In this document: in pieces, positions 36,255-47,170 of the stretch
Position numbering within the stretch: the first letter of the stretch is position 1
Layout of the letters: each line of letters starts with the position of its first letter
Source: Dasypus novemcinctus
Lineage: Eukaryota > Chordata > Mammalia > Cingulata > Dasypodidae
DNA: 64,000 nucleotides
Reading direction: 5' to 3'
Assembly: GCF_030445035.2 (NCBI RefSeq)
Contig: NC_080677.1
Span: 104,777,513-104,841,512 of the forward strand
Notes under the pieces: model-generated
Databases searched by the model: none
The model's input: the letters and a program-made list of their open reading frames with translations, nothing else
Told to the model about the DNA's origin: nothing
Made by a program: the position numbers and the translations under genes

Positions 36255-37639
36255 AATAGCTTCCATAGCTTTAGCATTGAAGATTGAGTAATATCTCCTA
36301 TATTCTTCTCTGATCTTTTTTTTTTTTTTGTCAAGAAAGGGAGCTCAAGAATGTATTTTCTCTTTAGAAGGACACCTTAGAACAACTTTTGAGAATTAAA
36401 GAGAATTATTAAATGTAATAAACATAAATATTACTGGGAAATTCTGTCGTTTATATTGCCAACGAGTCCTCCCCAAGGAAGAAAGGAAATTTATTTAAAA
36501 CAATTTATTTAAAACAATTGGAAGCTACATCTGACAAAATACTGTAGTGCTTTTAGTAGAAAACTTACAAAGACAAAATCCTCTAGTGTAGTAAAAAGCC
36601 AATAGGATCAATGCAATTTGCCTTCAGGAAAAATAACTTACATGTAAAATCCTCCTTTTATTACTCTCCCTTGAAAATGTTAAGAGTATTTCACTGAATT
36701 TAAACAAGAGCATGTGTGCAGATGAGAGATGATGGTGTTTAACAAATGTCTTTGTATACTTGCTAAAGAGCAATTGACAGGTTTTTTAAACAATTTTTTT
36801 TTTATTGTGGAAGGAATTAGAACAAAGAAGAAAAGTTTCTTATGTGGCTTATAAAAGAACAAAAAATGGGGAGTTTTAAAGGAGCAACCCCTTTTAATTA
36901 ATGGACAAACACTGTCTATTAACCTTACTCAAGTGAAAAAATACACATTGGTACAGAAAACTTGTAATAATCAGTGCCAGATGTCCATTTTTGGGGATGA
37001 GGTTTATCCAACAAAATTGAGCACTATATGGAGGCGGCATTCTATCATACAAGATTACTATGCATTGACCTCAGTACATCTGTCAAAATAATCTTGCAAA
37101 TGAGATAATAATCAGATACATGCCTTTTTCCAGAAACAGAAATAACTTATGCAAGAGAGATCACCATCATCATTATAATAGCTATCATCTATTGAGTGGT
37201 TTTCAAATGTACTAAGACCATACTAAAGAGTTTCTTATATATGAATATATGGTATATTCATGTTTATATGTATACATGCATATATACATATATATGATAT
37301 ACTTGTATATGTATGTCTGTATTATTTGTATTAAACTATTATGTTATATTGTTTATTATGCTGTTATACAATACTATATTATACATTAGTTTTTTATTAG
37401 TAGTTAATGTCCATAAAAACATTTTAGCAAAATCATCATCTCCTTTAAAATCCTCCAAAGATAATATTGCTGGCCATTGAGATAGCAGTGTCCTATCAAG
37501 CTTATTTTACAGATTGACTTAGAATGATAGGTGGGGATAGTGAGTTTTATAATCAGTAGAATCTGACTACAAGTTGGCAGCTTAATAGATTTCAAGTTGA
37601 CCAAACTAGGCTCGATCTTGGAGATATATATTAGAGTTT
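36255..37639. other. Unassigned AT-rich sequence with TA-rich simple repeat
   Basis: Contains a T14 run near 36320, a 17-base tandem duplicate (TTTATTTAAAACAA) near 36490-36520 and an alternating TA/TATG tract at 37235-37345. No element recognised. Confidence 0.5.
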
Positions 37640-38280
37640 GGTTATAGTTAGGCAATAATCCCTAAAGACCTCCAGTAATCTGTATTAAGGCCCACTGTGG
37701 TAGTTTGAGACTGTAAGTACCCCAGAAAATCATGTTCTTAAATTTGGTCCATTCCTGTGTATGTGAACCTATTGTGAGTGACTAGGTTACTTCAGATAAG
37801 GGCCTTTTGATTAGGTTACTTTATGAAGGCATGGCCAAGAGTGAGTATTACTCCTCTTACTGGAATCCTTTTAAGAATGAAATTCAGAAAAAAGGGAGCC
37901 ATAGAAGTAGGAAGCTAAAGGCAAGGAAGACCAGAGGAGGAGAGAGAGAGCCCAGTAGACTCTGCCATGTGCCTTGTCAGTCTTTGGAGAGAAAGTATCA
38001 CCTAATAATGCCTTGATTTGGACATTTTCATGGCTGCAGAACTTTAAGTTTGCAAATTAATAAATTATCATTGTGAAAGTCAGCCATTTCTGGTATATGG
38101 CATTTTGGCAGCCTAACAAACTAAAACACCCACCCTCATTCAGTTGTGCTGCATGTAAACAATAAATAATATCTGCACGAGGTCCTACTTACAATGGGTT
38201 CTCATGCACAGGAATGCAGATTAAGATTAAGGACATGTCTAAATTGGGGTACATAATTCAATCTACCATCATAAGGTAGT
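37640..38280 (-). mobile_element. MaLR-like LTR relic (minus), split by a solo LTR
   Basis: Left part CTCCAGTAATCTGTATTAAGG and right part CCTCATTCAG...GGGGTACATAATTC are the two halves of a reverse-complement MLT1-like LTR; its minus-strand 5' end is on the right. The same right-hand wording ends the related element at 55054-55095. The plus-strand solo LTR at 37696-38128 lies exactly between the halves. Confidence 0.6.
37696..38128 (+). mobile_element. MLT1-like solo LTR with perfect 5-base duplication
   Basis: A 433-base element from TGTGGTAGTTTGAG to ACAAACTAAAACA (TG...CA). It is flanked by CCCAC on both sides (37691-37695 and 38129-38133). It carries GCCTTGATTTGGACATTTTC and TTTCTGGTATATGGCATTTTGG, as in MLT1-type LTRs. 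It entered an antisense relative of its own family. A (GA)n stretch lies at about 37938-37950. No internal region. Confidence 0.85.
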
Positions 38281-38344
38281 ATGGAAAACAAAGACTATCC
38301 CAGCTTCTGTAGGCAGTTTATATGACTAGAAATGGAGTAGGTTC

Positions 38345-38700
38345 TTTTATATGTGGTAATCACCATCCACATGTGGCTACTGAGCATTTGAAATGGTCAG
38401 CCTAAACTGACATGCAAGTAATTGTAAAATACACACCAGATCATGAAAACTTAGTGTAAAAATAATGCAAAGTATCTAGTTATTTATTTGTATTGATGAC
38501 AATTTGAATAACAATATATTGGATATACAAGTTTAAAAAAACATGTTATTAAAATTAATCACATCTATCTCTACTTTTTAATCTGGCTAATAGAAGATTT
38601 AAATTGCATATTTGACTGACATTTGTGGCTTGCACTAAATTTTTCTTGCTGCATAAACAAAAATATAGGATTCTGGAACACAAATTATGCCAATGAAATG
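38345..38700 (-). mobile_element. hAT-Charlie-type DNA transposon relic (MER33/MER58-like)
   Basis: CCACATGTGGCTACTGAGCA and CATTTGAAATGG, followed by AATATATTGGATATACAAG and TTGTGGCTTGCACTA, resemble the reverse complement of a short non-autonomous hAT element. Terminal inverted repeats are eroded, and the exact subfamily is uncertain. Confidence 0.55.
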
Positions 38701-39039
38701 GGACTAATGAGGTATCTTAGCTGTACTGGGAAAAACATTAGGATGATACTGCATGGTTCAGATAATATTAAACATGACATACAAATTCAGAGTTAATACA
38801 ATCAATCCTATTCGACAGCATATTCATAGAGAGTCTTTATTTGGTCAGTACTCTTTTTAGATGATATTACCAGTAACTGTTACCACTTATTGCAGTCTTA
38901 TCCTCAACTAATCATTTCATAATTTAGTGCCTTGATCAAAGAATAGTGTCAAGGCAAAATACTGTAAATGTAAAATATAGTAAAGAGAGAGAGGCATAAA
39001 TCAAGAAAGCAATATTTTGCAATTGTGATCTTTACAAAT

Positions 39040-39475
39040 TTAAATTCTCATCATGCCACAGCTCTGTTTTAAATCTTTCAATGTTCTCTCTATTGCTTAT
39101 CGGTAAAAACCCTGTCTTTCATAAGGTATCTAAATTCCTTCATAACCCAGCCAAATCCTAATTCTCCAGAAGTACTTCCCAATGTTGGTGTCTCTTGCTA
39201 TGCTCCAGTCATGCCAAAGCAAGAACTTTATTCAGTATCACTATGCATGATGTTCTTTTTGCGCTGTGAGCCTTTCCTGTTACTGCTTTACCTACTCTTG
39301 CTCACCATTTTTTTTAAATCAACTCCCATTTGTATTTCAAGATGCAGGTAACTTTCCCTAAATTTCACACTAATCTCTTCCACTTTCAATCAGAAAAATA
39401 TGTCCATATTTTGTATTGCTCTGATTTTTCTGTGAACACATGTATCATAGAACTTATGACACAAATTTACACAAA
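39040..39475 (+). repeat. LINE-2 3' fragment
   Basis: The order of wording matches the L2 3' region: TTCATAACCCAGCCAAATCC, TATGCTCCAGTCATGCC, GAGCCTTTCCTGTTACTGC, CTTGCTCACC, AACTCCCATTTGTATTTCAAG, ending near ACTTATGACAC. Diverged and non-coding. Confidence 0.65.
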
Positions 39476-39559
39476 TCTTTTTTTATTATTTTAAGGTACA
39501 ATATAAAATATTAAATTACTTGTGAGTGGGCACTGTTTAACCACCCTTCTCAGACAAAA

Positions 39560-39835
39560 ATTTTAAAAAATATTTCATTCAACCCAGCAGTCTCCAATTT
39601 GTCCCCTTCCAAGTGATACTTCTTCCCAAATTTAACCACTTGTCTAATCTAACCTCTATCACCATAATTAATTTTGCCTATCTGTGAATATCATATAAAT
39701 GGAATCATGTAGCATGTACTATTTTTTGTTTCTGACTCCTTTTACTTGACATATAGTCTTGGAGATTAATCCACACTGCTGTGTGTAGCAGTAGTCTATT
39801 TGTTCTAGTTATTGCTTTTTTTCCCCTACTTCTAA
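39560..39835 (-). repeat. Ancient LINE-1M 3' UTR fragment (minus)
   Basis: AATGGAATCATGTAGCATGTAC, TGACTCCTTTTACTTGACATA and AGATTAATCCACACTGCTG are the reverse-complement LINE-1M 3' UTR wording. Confidence 0.65.
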
Positions 39836-40214
39836 AGTGCACTTATTTATCCATGTTTGTTTTCATCTTTGCCATGAACATATATATTATAATATGAAGA
39901 AAATAGTTAAGAATCATAAATTTGTATTAAATGTTTGCGTTAACATGCAAAGTTATTTTCCGATTGTTTCAAATGTGTGTTTAGAATTGTATAAAAACAA
40001 AAAGAATGTGGTCAACATATTAGATTTTCAGAAGTAACATTTGTTGTTTACAGACATGTAAGTACTAATATATTGATTTAATCTCACTTCATGTTATTAC
40101 AAATTTCCTCTTTCAGCATACCCATGTCATTTCAAAATTCTGCATTGTTTTTCTACCTAATTTCAATAGTAAGTTCTGTTCAAAATTCTTGAATATTTGC
40201 TGTATATCCTTGTG

Positions 40215-40278
40215 TGTACTAAATGGTCCATATAATGTATTTTATTCTCCACTATGAATTTTCTGATGTAAAATGCAA
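40215..40278 (-). pseudogene. Possible C2H2 zinc-finger remnant, split by the LTR
   Basis: If the LTR and one copy of its CTGAAG duplication are ignored, the minus strand across the junction (41282-41295 joined to 40240-40284) reads as a partial C2H2 finger: a KIFS segment, a HQKIH pair and an HSGE linker start. C2H2 linkers normally read H-TGEKPY. Only one finger is visible, so chance is possible. The longer plus-strand finger remnant at 41610-41825 makes a zinc-finger pseudogene locus more credible. Confidence 0.35.
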
Positions 40279-40284
40279 CTGAAG
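40279..40284. repeat. Target-site duplication of the CpG-rich LTR (left)
   Basis: CTGAAG, repeated exactly at 41276-41281. Six bases is the duplication length of class II (betaretrovirus-like, ERVK) elements. Confidence 0.85.
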
Positions 40285-40326
40285 TGCGACGGCTTGCTCG
40301 GTCGGTAGAGGTGGGGTCTGGCTGCG

Positions 40327-40441
40327 GACGAGGGGTCGGTCCAGCTCTGGACAAGGGGTTGGTCCCGCTTGGGACGAGGGGTTGGTCCCACTTGGGACGA
40401 GGGGTCTGTCCGGCAGCAGACGAGGGATCGGTCTCACAAGG
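40327..40441. repeat. 23-base tandem array in LTR U5 (about 5 units)
   Basis: Units starting GACGAGGGGTCGGTCC-type at 40327, 40350, 40373, 40396 and 40419, with a constant period of 23 bases and drift between units. Confidence 0.85.
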
Positions 40442-40461
40442 GGTTGCGCGGTTCGGCTGAC

Positions 40462-40577
40462 GGGGTCGCCCGGCGAAGCCGGCGACGAAGGGGTCGCCCG
40501 GCGAAGCCGGCGACGAAGGGGTCGCCCGGAGAAGCCGGCGACGAAGGGGTCGCCCGGAGAAGCAGGCGACGAACTGG
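40462..40577. repeat. 28-base tandem array in LTR R-U5 (about 4 units)
   Basis: Units beginning GGGGTCGCCCGG at 40462, 40490, 40518 and 40546, each continuing (C/A)GAAGC(C/A)GGCGACGAA. The first two units are nearly identical. Confidence 0.9.
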
Positions 40578-40696
40578 GGACAAGGGAGGCCAGGCCCTTG
40601 TCGGGGGCTCTCAGGACTGGAGGGCGCACGGCAGAAGAACTACCGTGGAGACAAGGTAAACACGCAAGTCCAACATTATTGAGGGAGAGGCAACAG

Positions 40697-40704
40697 TTTT
40701 ATAG
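40697..40704 (-). promoter_or_regulatory. TATA box of the CpG-rich LTR
   Basis: Minus-strand CTATAAAA, with CCAAT boxes upstream (minus sense) at 40721-40725, 40747-40751, 40807-40811 and 40849-40853. The spacing suits a retroviral U3 promoter firing leftward. Confidence 0.7.
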
Positions 40705-40886
40705 GGGCTGGGGAAGGCTGATTGGTCGAAGCCACGCCCTGTTCTGATTGGTTGCCGGCGAAAGGTTAGTGGGCGGTACTGGACAGGGGAGGGGTGGTGG
40801 TTAGGGATTGGCTGTCGCTGTTGCTGGGGGAAGGGGCAGGGTTTAGGGATTGGTGGCTGCTGTTGCTGGGGTGGAGGGCAGACTTG

Positions 40887-41010
40887 AGTTTCCCGCCCAC
40901 GCCTGGCTGTTGCTGCTGTCGGGGGAGGGGAAAAGGGCAGACTGGATCTTTCCGCCCACGCCTGGCTGTTGCTGCTGTTGGGGGAGGGGAAAAGGGCAGA
41001 CTGGAATTTT
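40887..41010. repeat. 60-base tandem repeat in LTR U3
   Basis: CGCCCACGCCTGGCTGTTGC followed by TGCTGT(C/T)GGGGGAGGGG occurs at a 60-base spacing (about 40894 and 40953). A third, partial match starts near 41007, and weaker GCTGTTGCTGGGG relatives lie at 40815 and 40858. Tandem U3 repeats in retroviruses often act as enhancers. That role is inferred here. Confidence 0.8.
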
Positions 41011-41349
41011 CCACCCTGCGCCTGCGCAGGGAGAAAGAAGAAGAAGGGTGCCGCCCCACAGGCATCGTGTGGCGCCATCCGGGAGGAGGGGTGGCCGCGG
41101 AAGCATGGCTGCCGAGAAGGGGAGACCCGAGGGCACTCTGCGCCCATGCCGAGCTCCCTTCACGGGTGGCGGTGAGTCCGACCAGCCACCCTATTATGGG
41201 GGCAGTGGCTTGGCCTGCCGCGGCTGCTCCCCCGCCAGGCCAGCAAACCACACTTCAGCCCGAGGGGTGACCGCACTGAAGATTTTCCTAAAATGATTTT
41301 AGATTGTTCTTTCCTCAGCATAAAAATAATAATGCCAAGGAATGAATGA

Positions 41350-41825
41350 CCATTGAAAACATTCCTTCGTTCGTAACACTGATAAGAGTTTTATACACTG
41401 TGGATTCTCACTTGCCCTACAAGTACTGCTGTATGAATAAATGATTTTGTGTGACTTTTCATGAATAATATGTCCATTATGAATTATTTAACACTCCCTC
41501 AAGGGGCTTCATTCTCTGGTAAAGACTGGCCTCTCTAATAGTTAGAATAGTTGATGAAAACTTTCAATTTTCATCACATTTATATTATTTTGCTCATGTT
41601 GTATATATCACTGGATCATCTAATAAAGGCTTTGCTATATCACCAACACTTATATTCATTCACCATGAAGGACATCTTTGTGGGAAAATCTTCAGTAAAT
41701 GTTCTATCCTGGGGGACCGTGAGAGAACTTACACTAGAGAGAAACCTTATGAATGCCATCTATTTAAGAAAGCCTGTTATTACTTTTATATTCCCTTATT
41801 TTTATTACTATTGTTTTTATTGTAG
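41350..41825 (+). pseudogene. C2H2 zinc-finger gene remnant
   Basis: The frame starting at 41610 stays open to the TAG at 41823-41825. It contains a GFA..SPTL..IHH segment, then CGKIFSKCSIL, then R-T-Y-T-REKPYEC-HLFKKAC. These correspond to one partial and one nearly complete Kruppel-type finger, the canonical linker (HTGEKPYEC) altered to YTREKPYEC, and the start of a third finger. Zinc-binding residues are lost: the first His of finger 2 is gone, and the second Cys after PYEC is Phe. Upstream, 41355-41440 has further finger-like wording (KTFLRS, LPYKYCC) broken by stops. It is a dead fragment of a KRAB-type zinc-finger gene or retrocopy. Neither a KRAB box nor a poly(A) tail is visible. Confidence 0.65.
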
Positions 41826-42369
41826 CCTCTAAGATTACCTTCAATAATCATTGATCCTCTTCTACTAGTGTTTATGATATTATGTTGTCTCTTCCACTGC
41901 AATATATAAATACATTTTGACAAAGTGATGGTAAGTCACTTCCAAGATTAGATTTTAAGAAGACTGTGGTTTCCATCTTATTCTGTCTTTCTCACCCCTA
42001 GCTAGAGAGAGGCAGCCTCTATGTTGTGTGTAGTCCTTTGAAGAGATCTACATTTAAAAAAAACAAAAAACAAAAAAAACTGAGAGAGCTCTATTTTGAC
42101 AAATATCCGGTAAAGAACTGAGACCTGTGAGGAAATGAATCCTGCTACAACCACATGAATGAGCTTGGAAGCAGATCCTTCACCAGTCCAGCCTTCAGAT
42201 GAGACCACAGCCTATTCAATACCTATATTGCAGCCTTGTGCAACACCTTGAGGCAAAAGTAGCAAGGTAAGTTGCACTTCAGATTCCTGATCCAAAGAAA
42301 CTGTAAGATAATAACTGTTTGGAGTAATTAGTTTCTTAAAAATAGATAACTAATAAAGCTTTATAATTT
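41826..42369. other. Unassigned sequence
   Basis: Contains an A-rich interruption at 42055-42080 but no recognised element. Confidence 0.45.
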
Positions 42370-43330
42370 TCCATTGCATGACCCTATCCCAATTTAATAT
42401 ATTCTACTGTCAATGGACATTTGTGTTTTGGTCATTATGATTAATGCTGCAGTCAATACTCATGTATTTTGGTAGACATACGCTTTCATTTCTTTGGGTA
42501 GATAGAAGTAGAAATGTTGGGTTATAATGTATGTGTATATTTAGACATAGTAGATACTGCCAATCATTTTCAAAAATATTTGTACCAATTTATAATCTCA
42601 CAAACAGTGAGCTAGAGCTTTGGTCCTTCCATATCTTTGCTGACATTTGGTATATCAAGTCTTTTAATTGCAACCATTCAGAAGGGATATAGTGTTATTC
42701 CATATTTACCAAATGCTTAATAATGTCACTCAATTCTTCATATACTTATTGGTCATTTGGAAATATAATTTTGCAAAATGATTATTCACATCTTTTATTT
42801 GTTTTTCAATTGTGCTGTGTGTATTTTGTATTGATAATATTTCTTTGCATACATCAAATGATATGAGTTATTTGAAGGATGTATGTATTGTACATATCTT
42901 CTTCCATTATGGCTAGCTTTTTCACTCTCCTAATGCTGTTTTTTGTTGAATAGAATTTCTTAATTTTCATGAAGTTCAATTTAACAATATTTTATTTTAC
43001 AGCTTTTTGTATCATATTTACAAAATCTTTGCTTAGTGTAGAGTCATAAGATATTCTTTTTTGTTTTAACCTAGAAGGTTTATGGTTTACCATTCACATT
43101 TAGATATCACTGTCAAATTTACTTTTACATATGGTATTAAATAAGGGTTGAAGTTCATGCTGAATAATTCTTATACAGTTGACCTATCACTATCACTACC
43201 ACTATTGAAAAGATTATCCTTTCTCTGCTGAATTGCAGTTGCATTTCTATTGTAAATCAAGTGATCGTACATATCTGGGATACAATCTCCCTCCTTGGAT
43301 CATTTCATTTCCATTTTGTCATCATAATTT
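42370..43330 (-). mobile_element. Ancient LINE-1M ORF2 C-terminal relic (minus)
   Basis: The plus strand carries the familiar reverse-complement order: TCAATGGACATTTGTGTTTTGG, AGAAATGTTGGGTTATAATG, TTTGCTGACATTTGGTAT, TTTTCACTCTCC, AGAATTTCTTAATTTTCATG, CAAAATCTTTGCTTAG. No frame of useful length survives, indicating great age. Confidence 0.7.
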
Positions 43331-43504
43331 CCAGAAATCTCGGCAGTCTTAAAAATATGATTTTGTAATTTATTTGGAGTTTCTATTTGTTCCACAGGGA
43401 ATATTGCACCATCATAACCTCTTCCCTCCTACCCAGAAGCAGAAGTTGTAATTATATTTTATTTACATTCATTTTACACAAAGCATGTTAAGTTGACCAC
43501 GTAC

Positions 43505-43597
43505 TCATTGAAAATAGAGACTGTGCCTTATTTATCTTGTTTGGTATATAGAAAACATTACTAAAACTTAATGAATGAATAAATGAGTGGATGGCTT
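43505..43597 (+). repeat. LINE-2 3' end fragment
   Basis: AGACTGTGCCTTATTTATCT, then CTTAATGAATGAATAAATGA, the typical L2 terminus. Confidence 0.6.
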
Positions 43598-43599
43598 AT

Positions 43600-43840
43600 T
43601 TGGATAGAACACTGGTTATGCTCCAGAATGGAACTGTTTGAATTCCATATCCTTCATCTATATAATTTAGCCTTTGGACAAATATTTAACCACATATAGC
43701 CTCAAATTTCTCAAGTGTATAATTAATACCCTTGTTAAGTACTTATTCAAGAGATTATTACATGTGAAAGATTTAGCATAAATCCAGGCACATCACAGTG
43801 CTCATTATTGGTAGTTGTTGTTACCATTCATAATAAATGC
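43600..43840 (+). repeat. MIR SINE relic
   Basis: Core wording TTTGGACAAATATTTAACCA, CCTCAAATTTCTCAAGTGTA and AATCCAGGCACATCACAGTG in MIR order. Diverged. Confidence 0.6.
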
Positions 43841-44387
43841 CACTCACTGAAGTTCCCATAAGATGTTACCATCTTGACCTCATTTTTCAATTGAGAATCA
43901 TCTGATCCAATAATTTAATATAATAGTCTGAAAATTTCTTAAACTCAAAACTTCAAAAATACAACAAATGGGATTAATACACAATAGATTAGCCTATATT
44001 ACTAAACATCACAAAGCAAAATGTAAATCAAATTAACTATTTACAAAAGTATGATGCTAGCTTGATTTACCATACTTTTCACATCAGAAACTAGAGAAAA
44101 ATCTACCTAAATATGCCTAAGGAAACTGCATCTGTTCCTATGTAGGTTTGATCTATTTCTTCCTACATTTCCCATGACCCATTTTATTCATTCGCTGTGC
44201 CTCATGCAATCTCTGACAAAAGAGTCGTTCCTGTTAGTCAGTGTTTTACTATCAATTAAGGTGAATTGTCAGTCTCTCTATTGCTCTTTACTTTAACATT
44301 TCCAGTGCATCAACCAGTTACTCTACCCTCACTCACTCTGACACAAATGTCTCACATTTTCAATATGCCTCTAGTTGCTGGATACAG
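43841..44387. other. Unassigned sequence
   Basis: No recognisable element or open frame. Confidence 0.5.
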
Positions 44388-44622
44388 AGTAGTGATTAGA
44401 AATACCAGTTCAGGAGGCAAGGAGGGTGGATTTTAGGCCCCACTCTAAACTGTGTGACTTTGGACAAGTTAAATAACCTCTTTTTAACTTAGTTTCTCAT
44501 CTGAAACATGGGGATAAAAATAGACCCAAGCATATGCAGCAGATACAAACGGTAATACATATAAAATATTTACAACAATGCCTGAAACATTGTAAGTGTT
44601 CAATAAATGTCTATTGTTATTT
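44388..44622 (+). repeat. MIR SINE, well preserved
   Basis: GAGTAGTGATTAGAAATACCAG head, then TGTGTGACTTTGGACAAGTTA, TCTCATCTGAAACATGGGGAT and a terminal GTGTTCAATAAATGTCTATTG. The plus-strand frame at 44534-44824 starts inside it and is not a gene. Confidence 0.85.
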
Positions 44623-47056
44623 TCGCTCCAGAGCTGAATTTCTACTATGTCCACCACCTCTCCTTTGGCAGTTCTACAGCTTGTTGAGAACTTCTGAGTT
44701 AATGGGTGAGTTTTATACAGATTTACCGTATAAAGGAATAGTGCAGCTTGAAAGACTACTACTACATGCAGGAAAGTACACCCCTAGAAGGCAGAATTTA
44801 TTATTTAGTTTCTGCCATCAATAACTTCTGGCTCTTCCACACTTGGAGTTTGTTGTATAACAATTTCATTTCTATTAGTATAGGTGGCAAAAATCTATCT
44901 TAAGGGAAGAAAGGTATAATTTATAATACACATTTTTAGTGTGATTTGTCAAAAATCACACAGTTCAGAATGGGTTTCAAATACATCTCCTCAACAGAAT
45001 ATCTGAAGACCATGATTTATAGCAGTACATGTGCAAGAGGTAATTTTTAGGCTCCACTGGGATATATTTGGTCACCTTTTGTCTATTAACTTGTAATTTA
45101 TAATAAAAAAGACAAAATCAAGATTGAGGCATTTTTTATGTTTAGCTTGATTTTTTTAAATTTGCAACCATGAACTATAGTTGTGATTTCTCTCATTTTC
45201 TGTATTTGTATACATAATGGCAGAATTTGTAGTTCTGTCTTTTTTGCAGGCTCACCAAGATTGATTTTTGCATGATTGTGAATTGCTTTAAAATCCATTT
45301 GTATATTACTATTTCCATAAAAGTGTATACTAGTCTGCTGTCACTCTCCAGGCTGTTGTCACAAAATATATGCATTGCTCTGAGACATAAATCTTCATCT
45401 TCTATGGTATAATGGGACATAGATGGGTAATCTAAACGTTTAAGATGAAGAAGCAAGTAAAAACCTATTCCACAAAATGTTATAACAGGCTATATACCTG
45501 AAAAAGAACTCTTAGGGAAACCCCTCATCATTGTATCACCTGTGATTGTAGTAAATTTTGAATGATTTGTTCTACCAAAAAGAGTTGATCACATACTTTA
45601 TGCAAAGTTGCAGTAGCCAAATATATCTCCTTGTCTTGTTTTGTCATCAGATGAATGAAAGTTTATCTACTGCTCTATGTCTAAAGAAATTCTATATACT
45701 TCATTAATGTAAAATAGTTTCTATCCTTGAAGCCTGGTCCTGAATTACTTGCTGTGATTCATATGTTTCATTTGTTGCTTAAGAGCAACAAGACATAAAT
45801 AAATGTAAATGACATGTATTTTTTTAAATCAGTGATTCTAAAATCTCCTCATTACTTATTTCAATATTCTGTTGTTAATAAATTTGAATCAACATGGAAA
45901 TGTGGTGCTTTCCCCTCTCAAAATATTTCTGGGGAGTTGCTAAATTTTTTGTGTCTATAAATTGAGATGAACTAAATTATTTTCTTTGGGTCGAAGACAC
46001 TATCATTTTGTCATTTTGAAAAATGCAGTGGGCAATAAAGATGATGTATCTATTTATCTAATCTCGAGATCTGGACTCAGGCACTTCATCAGGAAATAGT
46101 CCTATTGCAGCCACAGGTGTAGAAGTTACTTCTGAATATGCTTGCACAACTGAAGCATGGGCAGAAACCCCAAGATTCCACAATTTTTGCTTAAAAAAAT
46201 AACAGCCTATAGTTAAGCATATATATACTTGAGTTTCAACACTCCCTACAATCAACCTTAGGTTGACCTTAACCACATAGGCTAATATTTATATCTTTAA
46301 TCACATTTCATTGGGTGACTAATTCTCCTATTAATGTCAAAATACATTCCTCAGGGACCTAAGATGTTTTTAACATCCACCGTAGCCAGAACCTAAATTC
46401 CCATATGTTCTGTCATTTTCCTTCTCTGATTTGGATTTTCTTTTAAATTTGCTTTCTACCCTCAACTCTCAGTACGCCACTGGCAGAGTTCCTACTCCTT
46501 GTGGAGAAACCAATGTAAGACAATTATCAACCATAAAGTTCTCAAATATTAAACTGTCAATGAGATTGTCAGCTGCCTAACCCTTTTACCTGGCTTGCAT
46601 ATTATTCCTTGTGCTGAACTGCCTGCGTGAACTCTTCTCTTTTGCTGTGCTCCTCAGTTTAGGTCAGTTAATCCACATCTCATCTCAGAGACACGTTTCA
46701 CCTTGGTCTATGACCTTTCCCTCTCCTTAACGGAGTTGCACAGATATGAGTTCCTTACATAACTCATGCTTACACCTGTCTGATGATGTGAGCCATAGGA
46801 AGAACAATTTGAGACGAACTAGAAATTAGTGATTTCAATGTATATTTTATGTAGAGACAGATTTTCTAAACATAAATCACATGCATTATATCATATTATA
46901 ACATATTGCATTGTTTTTATTTACATAATTATTACAAACAGCATGTGAACAATGCTATCTTTAGCTGAAGTCAATGAATAACAGCTAATAATATATAATA
47001 ACAACTGATAATATCCAATGCCTCTAGTATTTAAAGAATGAGAATATATGAGGCTA
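44623..47056. other. Unassigned sequence
   Basis: 2.4 kb with no recognised repeat. Minus-strand frames at 45193-45456 (87 codons) and 46058-46276 (72 codons) have no domain that I recognise. Confidence 0.4.
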
Positions 47057-47170
47057 AAAGTAAATACATATTCCATCACACGTTTACATAAACTGTTATT
47101 GTTTACTTGGGACAAAGTAAATACATATTCCATCACACGTTTACATAAACTGTTATTGTTTACTTGGGAC
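47057..47170. repeat. Exact 57-base tandem duplication
   Basis: 47057-47113 and 47114-47170 are identical, each starting AAAGTAAATACATATTCC and ending TTTACTTGGGAC. As 57 is divisible by 3, the duplication is in phase and makes a repeated 19-residue block in the minus-strand frame at 46921-47181, which is not otherwise gene-like. Confidence 0.97.

Larger units (their letters stand above)
40285..41275 (-). mobile_element. CpG-rich solo LTR, betaretrovirus-like (ERVK class)
   Basis: A 991-base element whose minus-strand ends are TGCGGTCACCCC and CCGTCGCA (TG...CA, short inverted TGCG/CGCA). It is flanked by the exact 6-base repeat CTGAAG. Read on the minus strand: a U3 from 41275 with a 60-base tandem repeat, four CCAAT boxes and a TATA box, then a GC-rich R-U5 with two tandem arrays. 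It is an isolated GC-rich, CpG-rich island in an AT-rich desert, and the retained CpGs suggest youth, hypomethylation or both. No gag/pol is attached, so it is a recombined solo LTR. Frames of up to 178 codons inside it reflect high GC content and its repeats, not protein. It could look like a gene-promoter CpG island to automated tools. Confidence 0.85.

Noticed and set aside
40611..41296. Overlapping 106-178 codon frames in the GC-rich block as a gene with a CpG-island promoter
   Set aside because: All six frames are long because of GC content and tandem repeats. The block has exact LTR ends and a 6-base duplication.
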